Shown here: in pieces, positions 1 through 10,972 of the stretch | Numbering within the stretch: position 1 is the stretch's first letter | How the letters are laid out: every line of letters starts with the position of its first letter | Origin: Methanosphaera stadtmanae | GTDB taxonomy: Archaea; Methanobacteriota; Methanobacteria; Methanobacteriales; Methanobacteriaceae | Assembly (NCBI GenBank): GCA_015062825.1 | Contig: SUTR01000005.1 | Location: 1-64,000, forward strand | Direction of reading: 5' to 3' | DNA length: 64,000 bases | The notes under the pieces: model-generated | Told to the model about the DNA's origin: nothing | Seen by the model: only the letters and a program-made list of their open reading frames with translations | Database searches by the model: none | Made by a program: the position numbers and the translations under genes

Positions 1-187
1 AAAAAAAGATTGTAAAAAAATAAAATTATAGGTAATAATCTTAGATTAATCTAATCATATTCCTATATTTCCCTATTATTTGTATTATTTTAGTCATAAT
101 TTGTTCAAAAGATGCGACAAACAAATATTATATTAAATACAATACCCTATTAATTAGTAATAACTAATTTAAATATTTGAAAGAAAT

Positions 188-210
188 GAATTAGAGTAAA
201 ACTCTAATTC
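188..210 (-). terminator. Hairpin downstream of mvhA (perfect 10-bp stem, 3-nt loop)
   Basis: gaattagagt-aaa-actctaattc, about 50 nt past the mvhA stop. Confidence 0.55.
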
Positions 211-256
211 TTTACAGTATAACTTCGAATGAAGTTAGTATTTTTAGATTTTATAC

Positions 257-1690
257 TTATATTTTTTGTACTAAGTTACCCATGTGGTCGTATACTTCAA
301 CTGTGGATAATCTCATTTGAGTATCGAGTTGGTGAGTTGCACATGATAAACATGGGTCGTATGCACGAATAACCATTTCCATTAGGTTGAATATTTTGTC
401 ATCTACTTCTACACCAGGTTTGATGTATGTGTTAGCGACTTGTTGAATACCCATTTCCATAGCAGGGTTATTTTGTACTGTAGCTACGATAATGTTAGCT
501 TTGGTTACTAAACCGTTTTCATCGGTTTGGTAGTGGTGGGTTAAAGTACCTCTTGATGCTTCAACTATACCTACACCTTCACCGGTGATTTGTTCACGGT
601 CAATTGCACCAGGACGTTTTTCTCCACTTAAGTCACCTTCAAGTCCATCTACTGCTAATTCGGATGATGCGACTAATTCAATAAGTCTTGCAGGGTGGAA
701 TAATAAAGTTTCTTGTGGACAGTCACCGAATGTGCTTCTGAATTCTTTAAGTAAGTCTTGTGCACCAGGAGCTGCATCTGGCATTTTTTTACATGCGTTT
801 AATCTTGATAGAGGTGCTACTCTGTATACACCTTCAGGATATCCGATGTCTTTGATGTATGGGAATTTTAACCATGAGTATGGTTTTACTCCTTCTGCCA
901 TGTAGTCTGTGTAATCTTGTGGTGCAAATTCAGCATATTCTTTACCTTCTTTGTCAACCATTCTTACATTACCATTGTACATGTCCCAGCTACCATCTTT
1001 TTTGTCTACTAAACCACAGTGGTATGTTTCAACGTAACCTAATGTTTTGATTAAGTCAATGTTTTCTTCAAAGATAGGTTGTGCTGCTTCCCAAGTATCC
1101 CATGAAAGTTCGAGGGATTTTTGAGCTTTTACTAAATTGTCTTTTTGTTCTTCATCAGTTAATTCAGTGGTGATTCCACCAGGAGTGTTTGATACTTGGT
1201 GAATAGGTCTTCCACCAATAGCTGTTACGATATCTTGTGAGTGGTGTCTTAATGCTAAAGCTTTTTTAGCTAATTCAGGGTGTGTTTTGATGATTTGGAA
1301 AACGTTTCTTGTTTTTCTGTCTGCTCCACCTATGAAGTCAGGTGCAGATAAGAAGTAGAAACTTAATGTATGTGAGTGCATTACAGATGCCCAGTTCATG
1401 ATTTCTCTCATTTTGTAAGCAGTTGGTAATATCTCATCATCATTGTATCCAAATACTTGATCACAAGCTTTTGTTGCTGCTAAGTGGTGTTGTACATCAC
1501 AAATACCACAAATTCTAGGAACGATTCTTGGAACTTCTTCAATTGGTCTTCCTTGTAAGAATTTTTCAAATCCTCTGAATTCCATTACGTGTAATTTTGT
1601 ATCTTTTACATTTCCTTCTTCATCAAGGTCGACAGTAATTTTTGCGTGACCTTCTATTCTTGTTACAGGTTCTAAAGTTAATTCTACCAT
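257..1690 (-). CDS. mvhA: F420-non-reducing [NiFe] hydrogenase, large subunit
   Basis: N-terminal [11 protein letters not shown] and RICGIC; C-terminal DPCLSCATH Ni-ligand motif; preceded by small subunit and MvhD. Confidence 0.95.
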   Translation of the reverse strand: MVELTLEPVTRIEGHAKITVDLDEEGNVKDTKLHVMEFRGFEKFLQGRPIEEVPRIVPRICGICDVQHHLAATKACDQVFGYNDDEILPTAYKMREIMNWASVMHSHTLSFYFLSAPDFIGGADRKTRNVFQIIKTHPELAKKALALRHHSQDIVTAIGGRPIHQVSNTPGGITTELTDEEQKDNLVKAQKSLELSWDTWEAAQPIFEENIDLIKTLGYVETYHCGLVDKKDGSWDMYNGNVRMVDKEGKEYAEFAPQDYTDYMAEGVKPYSWLKFPYIKDIGYPEGVYRVAPLSRLNACKKMPDAAPGAQDLLKEFRSTFGDCPQETLLFHPARLIELVASSELAVDGLEGDLSGEKRPGAIDREQITGEGVGIVEASRGTLTHHYQTDENGLVTKANIIVATVQNNPAMEMGIQQVANTYIKPGVEVDDKIFNLMEMVIRAYDPCLSCATHQLDTQMRLSTVEVYDHMGNLVQKI

Positions 1691-1717
1691 ATTAATTAGG
1701 CCTCCTACTTAAATAAT

Positions 1718-2635
1718 TTAGTTTCTAAGTTTTAATGGGATTAAAGCTGCTGGTAATGTGTAAGTATAGAATGTTCCTACTACATCTTCAATTTGGTTTG
1801 CAACTTCTTCAGGATCGATTGTTTTATCGTTTTCTACTCCATAGTCAGATGCGATAGCTGAAATCATTTTTGCTCCTGCATCTAATACTTTATCTGTAGG
1901 ACCGTAACATCCTCTACATGGTGTGTCTACTGATGGACATTGTGCACCACATAATGGACGTGTAGCAGGACCTAAACAGATTACTCCTTGAGGAACTAAA
2001 CACATATCTTTGTCAGTTGGTCCAACTTCCCATGGTCTTTTGATTTTGTCCATTGCCATTCCCATAGGTGGTTTTTCTCTTTCACATACATCACAAAGGT
2101 TGTTATCTGGGATTTCAGGTGTTTCTCCAGATACTAAAGCAATAAGTACTTGAGCAACAACTTCAGATTTTGGAGGACATCCAGGTAATGCTGCATCTAC
2201 TTTGATTACATCAGATAATGGTCTTACTCTGCTTTCTAAGTGAGGTACAGATTCACTAGGAATTATTCCATCTGGGTTAACTGTTGAGCATGAGTTAATG
2301 TATGCTTCAGTGGTTAATTCATCATTGGTGTGTAAGTTTCCTAATCCAGGAATTCCACCAAATTCTGCACAGCTTCCGTAAGCTACTATGAAATCAGCTT
2401 TTTCTCTTAATACTTTAGCTAATTCTCTGTTTTCATCGTTACGGATTCCACCTTCGATTAATACGATGTCCATTTCTGGAATTTCATCATATTTTGTATC
2501 CATAAGTACTGGACTGAATTCGAATTCAGCAACTTCTACTACGTCTAATAATAATTCGTGTAAATCAGTTAAAGCGATGTGACATCCAGAACATCCGCCT
2601 AACCACATTGTTCCTATTCTTTTTTTCTCAGCCAT
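1718..2635 (-). CDS. mvhG: F420-non-reducing hydrogenase, small subunit
   Basis: LGGCSGCH motif and conserved Cys clusters; operon position. Confidence 0.94.
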   Translation of the reverse strand: MAEKKRIGTMWLGGCSGCHIALTDLHELLLDVVEVAEFEFSPVLMDTKYDEIPEMDIVLIEGGIRNDENRELAKVLREKADFIVAYGSCAEFGGIPGLGNLHTNDELTTEAYINSCSTVNPDGIIPSESVPHLESRVRPLSDVIKVDAALPGCPPKSEVVAQVLIALVSGETPEIPDNNLCDVCEREKPPMGMAMDKIKRPWEVGPTDKDMCLVPQGVICLGPATRPLCGAQCPSVDTPCRGCYGPTDKVLDAGAKMISAIASDYGVENDKTIDPEEVANQIEDVVGTFYTYTLPAALIPLKLRN

Positions 2636-2637
2636 AC

Positions 2638-3066
2638 TTATTCCTCCTGTGCTAATTGTGCTTTGAGTGGGGATGGACCTAACTCTTGAATTTCTGCAGT
2701 TACTCTTCTAATTGTAGAAGCAAATTTTTCTCCTTCGGAAGCTGAAATCCAGTCGTGTTGTACTCTTTGTTTTTCAATTCCGAGTTCATCTAATAATCTG
2801 TAAACTAATCTCATTCTTCTGTCGAATTTATAGTTACCTGCATCATAGTGACAGTCACCCATGTGACATCCACCAATGAATACTCCATCTGCTCCTTCTC
2901 TTAGAGCTTTAAGTATAAATTGAGGTTCGATTCTTCCTGAACACATTACTCTTATCATTCTTATATTAGGTGGGTATTGCATCCTTGATGTTCCAGCGGT
3001 ATCTGCTCCACCGTAGCAGCACCAGTTACAACTGAAAACGATTATTTTAATATCGTCATTAGCCAT
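2638..3066 (-). CDS. mvhD: Mvh hydrogenase delta subunit (FlpD/MvhD family)
   Basis: [22 protein letters not shown]...MCSGR...GCHMGDCHY signature. Confidence 0.94.
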   Translation of the reverse strand: MANDDIKIIVFSCNWCCYGGADTAGTSRMQYPPNIRMIRVMCSGRIEPQFILKALREGADGVFIGGCHMGDCHYDAGNYKFDRRMRLVYRLLDELGIEKQRVQHDWISASEGEKFASTIRRVTAEIQELGPSPLKAQLAQEE

Positions 3067-3156
3067 TGTTTTTCCTCCTATTAATAAAACATGATTATTT
3101 TCCTTGTAATAAAAACAATCATTTGACTCTTAATGTTTTACATTTAATATGTATAT

Positions 3157-3170
3157 TAAACACGTGTTTA
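3157..3170. promoter_or_regulatory. 14-bp perfect palindrome TAAACACGTGTTTA upstream of mvhDGA, candidate operator
   Basis: Perfect dyad about 90 bp upstream of the mvhD start, next to a cluster of GTAC-core motifs (3173-3237). Confidence 0.35.
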
Positions 3171-3949
3171 TTGTACTAAATTAACTTTTGATGACATAGT
3201 ACAATATTAAAAAAATGTACAAACTAAAATAATGTACAATAATATATCACTTTAACTATTATTATAAAGGTTGTTTAATAGGATAAACCGTAACCTTTAA
3301 ATATAATGAATGAATTTTTTCATGTTATAATAGTACATTTCATATGAAAAATACAATGGGAAAAATGTTAATAAGTGGTTTATTTGAGAAAATAAGCATA
3401 AATAATACTTTTTAAAAAAAAGTATAAAAACTCTAAAATGCTATTTATTTTAGGTCTACCTAAAACAAGAAATTGCATACATATAGTTAAAGTATCAAAA
3501 ATGAAAATCAAAATAAATTTAGTGATTTATCATATTATCTTATCCACATAGAAAAATATTATTTAAAAATGAAATATATGAAAGATCTTTCTTCCCTAAG
3601 TGGTAGTATGCAAAAAAAGTTTTGACAATATAATATATCATATTTCCATAATTAGAATACAAACTAACATAATATATTGTACAACAATTACCTTGACAAA
3701 TTTACCTGGATATAATAATAAATAAGAAAATGCATCAAAGTACTGATAGGATAAATAGAATTACTAAAGTAATGAATTAAGTATGAGGTTAATAAGAAGA
3801 CAAATAACCCAGTAAATATAACAGTGTTATATAACACTATTAATATAACCAATAAGAAATATAAAAATGATAGCTTATTATGATAAATAAAATATAAAGT
3901 AAAAAAATCGGAAAAGATTTATTTTTTATCAAATAATAATGGTGATTAG

Positions 3950-4687
3950 ATGCTACTTGAAATATCAAATTTAGAAGTAGAAGTAGAAGGAAAAAAGATT
4001 CTAAAAGGTGTAGACCTTACTATAAACGAAGGTGAAACTCACGTTTTACTAGGACCAAACGGTGCTGGAAAAAGTACACTTTTTATGACAATCTTAGGAT
4101 TTCCCAATTACAAAGTAACAAATGGAAATATAATATACAAAGGACAAGACATAACAGAACTTGAGACTCATGAAAGAATAAAACTCGGATTAGGAGTAAC
4201 CTTCCAAAATCCTCCAGCAATTAGAGGAGTTAAACTTAAAGATATCCTAAAAATTGTTGACAAAAAACATGAATACAAAAGTGATGAAGAATTAGATAAA
4301 GAAGTAGTTGAACTTGGAGAAAAACTCAAACTCAATGAAAACTTCTTAGAAAGAGATGTGAACCTAGGATTCTCTGGTGGAGAAGTAAAAAGATCAGAAT
4401 TACTACAATTATTAGCACAACAACCAGATTTCATAATGTTTGATGAACCAGATTCTGGTGTGGACATTGAAAATGTAGAATTAATATCCAAAGAAATAGG
4501 AACATTACTAGGCCAAGGTGAAGAAAATACCAATAAAGGTGGATTATTAATTACACACTTAGGTTACATATTAAGATTTGTAGATGCAACCCATGCACAC
4601 GTATTAATAGATGGAAAAATTGCAAGAACAGGAAATCCGAAAGAAATAATGGAAGACATTAGAAAATCAGGATTTGGAGAAGGATAA
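3950..4687 (+). CDS. sufC: Fe-S assembly ATPase SufC
   Basis: ABC ATPase with GPNGAGKST, LGFSGGE and FDEPDSGVD; followed by sufB. Confidence 0.93.
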   Translation: MLLEISNLEVEVEGKKILKGVDLTINEGETHVLLGPNGAGKSTLFMTILGFPNYKVTNGNIIYKGQDITELETHERIKLGLGVTFQNPPAIRGVKLKDILKIVDKKHEYKSDEELDKEVVELGEKLKLNENFLERDVNLGFSGGEVKRSELLQLLAQQPDFIMFDEPDSGVDIENVELISKEIGTLLGQGEENTNKGGLLITHLGYILRFVDATHAHVLIDGKIARTGNPKEIMEDIRKSGFGEG

Positions 4688-4688
4688 A

Positions 4689-5906
4689 ATGGTATCAATA
4701 AAAGACAAAGCAGAAAAAGCATTAAACAAAAAAGCAGCCATTGGAGAAGATATTGACTTAGAAGAATATGAAACCATGGATGTAGATGCATATGACCATG
4801 TAGATTCATTAGAAGATTTGAAAAAATCAGATAAAGAAACATTAACCAGTGTTGGAATAGAAACAGAAGAAAAAGGTAGGGCTGCATCATTTTTACAAAT
4901 GGATCAATCTGAAATATTTTTAAATAACATGTATCCAGGCGTAGAAATAATGAGTACACCACAAGCTCTTGAAAAATATGACTGGTTATCAGATTACATG
5001 TGGAAAGTAATGCAAGTTGATGCAGATAAATACACGGCAACTACTGAAATGAGTCCATTAAGTGGATATTTCATAAGAAGCTTACCAAACACCAAAATGG
5101 AACTACCTATACAGGCATGTATGTACATTGGTGATGATCAAGTAAGACAAACAGCACACAACATTATCATAGCAGAAGAAAACTCCGAAATTAACATCAT
5201 AACAGGATGTTCAACTGCAACACACGTTGAAAATGCAGCACACATAGGAGTCTCAGAATTCTATTTGAAAAAAAATTCCAAAGTAACATTTACCATGGTA
5301 CATAACTGGGGAAAAGAAGTAAATGTAAGACCTAGAACTGGAGTTATGATGGACGATAACAGTACATACATCTCAAACTACATATTAACAAGTCCAGTAA
5401 GAAATATCCAAGCATATCCTACAGCATATGCAAATGGAGATAATACAAAAGTATTCTTCCAATCAATACTTGCGGGTAAAGAAGATTCAAATATAGACCA
5501 AGGATCAAGAACAGTATTATCCGGTAGAAACTCACAATCAGAAATGATTACAAGAGCAATATCCGATGATGAATCAACAATCATTACCAGAGGAGACTTA
5601 CTTGGTAAATCACATGATGCAAGAGGTCACCTTGAATGTATGGGACTAATTTTATCTGACGATTCAAAAATATATTCCATCCCTGAATTAAGAGGCGAAT
5701 GTACAGATATGGAATTATCACACGAAGCAGCAGTAGGTAAAATTGCAGAAGATGAAATCCAATACCTAATGGCTCGTGGATTAACCGAAGACGAAGCAGC
5801 ATCTATGATAGTTAGAGGATTCCTTGATATTGATATTAAAGGATTGCCTGATGAACTAGCAAAAGAAACCAAAAAATTAATGGAACTAAGTATGGAAGGA
5901 ATGTAA
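4689..5906 (+). CDS. sufB: Fe-S scaffold SufB/SufD family
   Basis: SufBD core sequence; ATG at 4689 preceded by ggagaagg. Confidence 0.9.
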   Translation: MVSIKDKAEKALNKKAAIGEDIDLEEYETMDVDAYDHVDSLEDLKKSDKETLTSVGIETEEKGRAASFLQMDQSEIFLNNMYPGVEIMSTPQALEKYDWLSDYMWKVMQVDADKYTATTEMSPLSGYFIRSLPNTKMELPIQACMYIGDDQVRQTAHNIIIAEENSEINIITGCSTATHVENAAHIGVSEFYLKKNSKVTFTMVHNWGKEVNVRPRTGVMMDDNSTYISNYILTSPVRNIQAYPTAYANGDNTKVFFQSILAGKEDSNIDQGSRTVLSGRNSQSEMITRAISDDESTIITRGDLLGKSHDARGHLECMGLILSDDSKIYSIPELRGECTDMELSHEAAVGKIAEDEIQYLMARGLTEDEAASMIVRGFLDIDIKGLPDELAKETKKLMELSMEGM

Positions 5907-6093
5907 AAACCTTTCATAATACACTTTTTTTAGAAATAAATAAAAAATATAATCTCCAAAATAAAATAATTTTATAAAAATAGAACTTAATAAAAAATAG
6001 ATTAAGACATCAAAATAAATTTTGAACAAATCTAATAAAAATAGGATTAGAAAAAAAGATATAAATAATCATTATAGATTATTTATCACATAA

Positions 6094-6384
6094 TTATCCA
6101 GAGACAATTATGAATTCTCCGACTTTTTCTACTTTACCAAATGGTACTGTAATTTCATCACCATTACGTGTAGCACCTTTGACATTTACATTTCTTTCAG
6201 CATCTGTTTTAATAACTATGTGAGTGATTTTTCCTGTTTTTTCATCAATTGTTAATTCAGATAATTCGCCTAAGATACGAGCACTGTTAGTAGCTACTTG
6301 ATATCCTCGGATATCGGTCCATTTTTTTTCTTCTCCTTTAATTAATTCCCTTTCATTAGTCATCGATTTGCCACCTAAAGTCAT
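6094..6384 (-). CDS. PRC-barrel domain protein
   Basis: Short protein with IRGYQVATNSARILGELSELTIDEKTGKITHIVIK pattern. Confidence 0.75.
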   Translation of the reverse strand: MTLGGKSMTNERELIKGEEKKWTDIRGYQVATNSARILGELSELTIDEKTGKITHIVIKTDAERNVNVKGATRNGDEITVPFGKVEKVGEFIIVSG

Positions 6385-6477
6385 TTTAAATATGTAAATT
6401 GATTATAAAAAATCAATATTAAATAATATTTTTATTTTTCATTAAATATATAATTATGTAAAAAAAATATAAAAAAA

Positions 6478-7068
6478 TTACTCATTATAATTTTTTGATA
6501 AATTTAAATCACCCACTGTATTAATATTAAATGCCAATTCAACATGTTCTGTTATGTAAATTGTTTGATCCTGTTCTTGAGTATTAGCTATAAGCATATT
6601 CACACCACTTGGCACTAATCCATCAAATACTAATGTTGGCTTGATTCCATATTCATTAAATAATTTTTCTGGAACAGATACACACATTGCAGGTTTGTTC
6701 CTAGAGTAATAAGTTTCCAATACTTCATCTATGTGTTGAGCAGTCACAAATGGTAAATCTGCCACTATTGTCATTATTACTTCATCTTCTTTTACATATT
6801 TTCTATTAGACAATACTTCAGATAAATCCTCAATATATCCTTTTGCTGATGTTTCTATAACGGTTACTGGAAATTTTTTTAAAAATTCCTTCGTATTTGG
6901 AGTATTAGGACTTACGGCTACTAGTATATTATCAACATATTTAGATTCTAGCAAAGCTCTAACAACGTATTCAATCATAGGTTTGCCATTTAATATAATT
7001 AATGGTTTTTCAATATCCAAATCCATTCTTGTTCCCAATCCACCCGCCATTACTAATGCAGTTGTCAT
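6478..7068 (-). CDS. cobY: GTP:adenosylcobinamide-phosphate guanylyltransferase (CobY-like nucleotidyltransferase)
   Basis: ALVMAGGLGTRM nucleotidyltransferase start; length and archaeal CobY-like layout. Confidence 0.75.
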   Translation of the reverse strand: MTTALVMAGGLGTRMDLDIEKPLIILNGKPMIEYVVRALLESKYVDNILVAVSPNTPNTKEFLKKFPVTVIETSAKGYIEDLSEVLSNRKYVKEDEVIMTIVADLPFVTAQHIDEVLETYYSRNKPAMCVSVPEKLFNEYGIKPTLVFDGLVPSGVNMLIANTQEQDQTIYITEHVELAFNINTVGDLNLSKNYNE

Positions 7069-7317
7069 TAAAACCCTCTGTTTATCTTGAATTATTTTAT
7101 TTTATTAGTTAAATATATGGTTGTTTAGTGTTAATAATTTTATTTATATAAAATTTAAATTACAAAATTAAATGAATGTGAAAATAGGATATTTAATTAG
7201 TTTTTAATACATATATGAAAAAGATAATATAGTAAGAAAAAATAAATTAAAAAGAGAAGAAAATAAATAATAAAAAAAATAAATTTAAATGAAGAAAAAA
7301 TAATTCAAGTGATTTAA

Positions 7318-8187
7318 ATGTTTGAAAATCTAAAGACAGTTATATTACTAAGTGTATTATCTGTAATAATGATAATTATATTTGGATTTATTGGAAGCAT
7401 ATTCAACATAGGATCTTTAGGCTTAACAGTAGGTTTACTAATAGCGATAGTCATGAACTTCATGTCCTATTTTAAATCCGATTCCATAGCACTTAGAGCA
7501 TATAATGCACAAATTGTATCAGAGCAGGAATCCCCTAATTTACATATGATTGTAGGTGATTTAGCAAATAGAGCAGGCATTAAAAAACCAAGAATTGCAG
7601 TTATTCAAAGCAGTGAACCTAATGCATTTGCCACAGGACGTAATCAAGACCATGCAGTTGTAGCTGTTACTACAGGTATTTTACAATTATTAAATGAAGA
7701 CGAATTAAGAGGCGTAATATCACATGAATTAGGCCATATAAAAAATAAGGATATCTTAATTAGTTCTGTAGCTGCAACAATTGGGGCTTTAATTTCTTAT
7801 ACTGCATATATGGCAAGATGGGCTTTCATATTTTCAGATAATGACAATATGGGTAATGTAATTAGTGGAATATTAATTTCTATTATAGGACCTTTAACTG
7901 CAAGTATCATACAACTTGCTATTAGCCGTTCAAGAGAATATCGTGCAGATGCCACAGGTGCTGAAATATGTGGCAATCCATTGGCATTGGCCAGTGCTCT
8001 TAGAAAAATAGAATTTGGATTGGTTCAAAATCCAATGAATGATGCAAGACCTACTGATGCTCATATGTTCATTATGAATCCATTTGGAAATGCTGCAAGT
8101 TCCTTGAAAAAATTATTTGCAACACACCCTCCTACTGCAGATAGAATTATGAAACTAGAGGAAATGGCTGGTGCTAAATTACAATAA
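7318..8187 (+). CDS. htpX: M48 membrane protease HtpX
   Basis: SHELGHIKNKD zinc protease motif, four hydrophobic segments, C-terminal THPPTADRI. Confidence 0.93.
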   Translation: MFENLKTVILLSVLSVIMIIIFGFIGSIFNIGSLGLTVGLLIAIVMNFMSYFKSDSIALRAYNAQIVSEQESPNLHMIVGDLANRAGIKKPRIAVIQSSEPNAFATGRNQDHAVVAVTTGILQLLNEDELRGVISHELGHIKNKDILISSVAATIGALISYTAYMARWAFIFSDNDNMGNVISGILISIIGPLTASIIQLAISRSREYRADATGAEICGNPLALASALRKIEFGLVQNPMNDARPTDAHMFIMNPFGNAASSLKKLFATHPPTADRIMKLEEMAGAKLQ

Positions 8188-8271
8188 TCCCACTTCTTCC
8201 CCAATTATTTTTTAAAAAAAAGTTATTTAAAGTGTAAACAAGAAATAGTAAGTTAGAAAAAAAATGAAATA

Positions 8272-9639
8272 TTAATTTTTATTGTTCAATTGAATCCTTT
8301 GTTGCATTATGCAGATACCTTTATGGGAACCCCCTATAGGATCAATAGGATTTCCCAAGGAATTCATACATCTTGCCATCATCACAGCTCCCAAGGCAAG
8401 TCCATCTTCTACAAATATTATTTGTGAAACTTTATCTTCAAGATAACTGTTTATTAAAAATGGTTTATTGCCTGTTATTCCAGATCTTCCTGTAATTCCC
8501 AATATAGCATTTTGTGGAAATAGTCCTAGTTCTATTGTTTTTTCGATTAATCTTTTTATTAGATAGGCATAGAAATCATCCACTTGTATCATTAATTCTT
8601 CTTTTGTATAATTTCTACTTAATTGTGAGAATGTTTCTATTATTTGTTCTTGATTGTTTATTTGTGAACCGATTAAAGTGACATTTGTATCAGAATTGTG
8701 TTGTTGATATACGGCTACATGACCAAATTCATCCACATCTTTTGGTACTTGCATTACATCAATGAATTGATGTAATTTAATTGTATTTTCATGTATCAAC
8801 TGCATGTTTAAATCATGAGAATTTTCATTAAAATCCACATCTATTGTTGACTCGTTTTCATTTATTATGTCACTGCCCCTTAAAATCACATCCATTATCC
8901 CACCGGCAAGACCTACAAAATTACATATCATATTAGCATAAGGTTTTTTATCGTCAATTATCTGTCCTGCAAGAGTAGTTCCCATATCAATGGATATAAC
9001 TGGATTACGATAATCAATAGATGACATCTTTGATGCAAGTTTAATGCCTGCAGTTACTAATTCCCCCTCCATTTCATTTGCGGCAATTCCACTAGTATTT
9101 GGAGCTTTTACACTTACTACTGATCCATCAAATTGGATATTATTAAAAAAGGAGTGTTTTCTTATATGTTCTGGAATGTTATTTAATGAAAAGGGTGCTG
9201 TCATCTGAGAAACTTTAATACCTGCATTTAAACAACCGTCAGATAATGCCTTAATAATTACATCAATCTCATGAGATAATGATGAAATTGCAACAACACC
9301 CGTAGAACGAACAACAAAATCCAAATCATCAACAGTTAATGATATCTTACTGAGAGATTCCAATATTATGCTACTTATTTCATCTTCAATTGCCTCTTTA
9401 GACAATGGCTTATCCCAGATAGTATGTCCAAAAATATCTTCATCAGTCTTAGGCCTGCGGATATTACGTGTTAATCTTACAAGTTTAATTAACTGATAAC
9501 TCTTGTTATTTTTAATATTGGTTGTTGTTATAATGGATTTTATAGTAGTATTACCCAATTCCACAGATAATACTGTATAAAATTTACTGTTAATATCCTT
9601 GATATCTATTGATTCTAATTTTATTTGGTCAAAAGTCAT
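8272..9639 (-). CDS. mmp14: Methanogenesis marker protein 14 (ASKHA/Hsp70-like fold)
   Basis: SVELGNTTIKSI and VISIDMGTTLAGQ phosphate-binding-like motifs; adjacent to mtrH. Confidence 0.8.
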   Translation of the reverse strand: MTFDQIKLESIDIKDINSKFYTVLSVELGNTTIKSIITTTNIKNNKSYQLIKLVRLTRNIRRPKTDEDIFGHTIWDKPLSKEAIEDEISSIILESLSKISLTVDDLDFVVRSTGVVAISSLSHEIDVIIKALSDGCLNAGIKVSQMTAPFSLNNIPEHIRKHSFFNNIQFDGSVVSVKAPNTSGIAANEMEGELVTAGIKLASKMSSIDYRNPVISIDMGTTLAGQIIDDKKPYANMICNFVGLAGGIMDVILRGSDIINENESTIDVDFNENSHDLNMQLIHENTIKLHQFIDVMQVPKDVDEFGHVAVYQQHNSDTNVTLIGSQINNQEQIIETFSQLSRNYTKEELMIQVDDFYAYLIKRLIEKTIELGLFPQNAILGITGRSGITGNKPFLINSYLEDKVSQIIFVEDGLALGAVMMARCMNSLGNPIDPIGGSHKGICIMQQRIQLNNKN

Positions 9640-9643
9640 GTTA

Positions 9644-10576
9644 TCATAATAAATTTTTATAAGGATGTGAATCCACAGGAGTAATGCCTATTGATTCATT
9701 GGCTTCTGCTATAAACATATCCGTCATTGCACATGCTGTGAATGCACGTCGAGTATTTTCAATAGGACCAAATAATACAAAATCTCCGCCAACCATTTGC
9801 TGTACAATATTTGCACCAATATCACATACAGGCCAAACTTCAGGATACTCTTTTTTGTAGTCTTTAATCCATTCCCATGCAGAGGGTACATTATGAACTC
9901 CACTACCAGCAGGATATCCCCATTTACTTTTTTCTTTTAGTGTTGCTTTAACAGCTACACCCCCACCTTGTCCAAGAGGTGTTACTGCAACATCCATTAA
10001 GGGTTTTGTTATTCCACAGTCACTTGCAATTTCCAATAGTCCCTTATCCATTATTCCAGATCCATCTTCCCATAAACTTATTTTTCCATCAACTCCAGGT
10101 TGTGTTGGATTAAATCCCAAGATTATTGAAGAGGTTATGTCTGATTCTATTAATTTGCTTATTTCATCATCATCAATTGACATGTTAATTGAATTGTACA
10201 CTGTTCTTTCAGACAGTCCTGATTCGGTTACATATTCTGCACCAGCCATTCGTGCATCCGCTGATGTAGAGTCTATTAGAAATGGTGAATCAGATATGGA
10301 GGAAATATAATCAATATATTTAATTAATGCTTCGGGTGTTGCACCAAATATTTGTATGATATTGGGATTTCCTGTTTTATCAGTCATTTCATCCATTGTA
10401 TTTATTAGGGTTTCTGCTTTTTCTTTGTCAAATATTCCCTTGTTTTCATCAGAAATAATGTTGTGTCCTGCATAAAATATTGTTCCTGCAAGAACAGTAG
10501 GGTATTCTCCAGGTTGTCCTCCAACTTTTACGCCATATATGTCAAATACTTCTTGTTTTTTCTCAAATTTAAACAT
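9644..10576 (-). CDS. mtrH: Tetrahydromethanopterin S-methyltransferase subunit H
   Basis: MtrH sequence; last gene of mtrEDCBAFGH order. Confidence 0.95.
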   Translation of the reverse strand: MFKFEKKQEVFDIYGVKVGGQPGEYPTVLAGTIFYAGHNIISDENKGIFDKEKAETLINTMDEMTDKTGNPNIIQIFGATPEALIKYIDYISSISDSPFLIDSTSADARMAGAEYVTESGLSERTVYNSINMSIDDDEISKLIESDITSSIILGFNPTQPGVDGKISLWEDGSGIMDKGLLEIASDCGITKPLMDVAVTPLGQGGGVAVKATLKEKSKWGYPAGSGVHNVPSAWEWIKDYKKEYPEVWPVCDIGANIVQQMVGGDFVLFGPIENTRRAFTACAMTDMFIAEANESIGITPVDSHPYKNLL

Positions 10577-10595
10577 ATCTTCCTATCCCCTTTTA

Positions 10596-10784
10596 TTAAA
10601 TGATATTTAATTTCATGAATATTATTATCAGAATTAATGCAAAGATAATTCCATATAAAATTCCTACTTCTCTTCCAATTGATTTTCCCAGGTTTTGTGA
10701 AAATTCCCCATGTGAATCTTCTAATCGTTCTTCTAACTTATCCAATCGTTCATTAATACTGTTTATATCATTTTCATCTTCCAT
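10596..10784 (-). CDS. mtrG: Tetrahydromethanopterin S-methyltransferase subunit G
   Basis: Small protein with C-terminal TM; operon position. Confidence 0.9.
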   Translation of the reverse strand: MEDENDINSINERLDKLEERLEDSHGEFSQNLGKSIGREVGILYGIIFALILIIIFMKLNII

Positions 10785-10972
10785 TAGAAACCACCCTTAT
10801 AATAAATGATAGGAACAGCTACGATAATTAGCGTTAAAGTAAAACCTAATAATATTCCTTTGATTCTTGAATATTCAACACCACTTTTTAATCTTTGTGT
10901 TCTGCCGATTAATTGTGTTTTATATTCTATTGATTCGGATAAATTTTTAATATTATTCATTAGTCGATTCAT
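10784..10972 (-). CDS. mtrF: Tetrahydromethanopterin S-methyltransferase subunit F
   Basis: Small protein with C-terminal TM; operon position. Confidence 0.88.
   Translation of the reverse strand: MNRLMNNIKNLSESIEYKTQLIGRTQRLKSGVEYSRIKGILLGFTLTLIIVAVPIIYYKGGF

Noticed and set aside
585-1050. + strand ORFs opposite mvhA
   Set aside because: Entirely within the highly conserved mvhA coding sequence on the other strand.
4674-4688. Upstream TTG start for sufB overlapping sufC
   Set aside because: ATG at 4689 has a well-placed ggagaagg site and gives the expected N-terminus.
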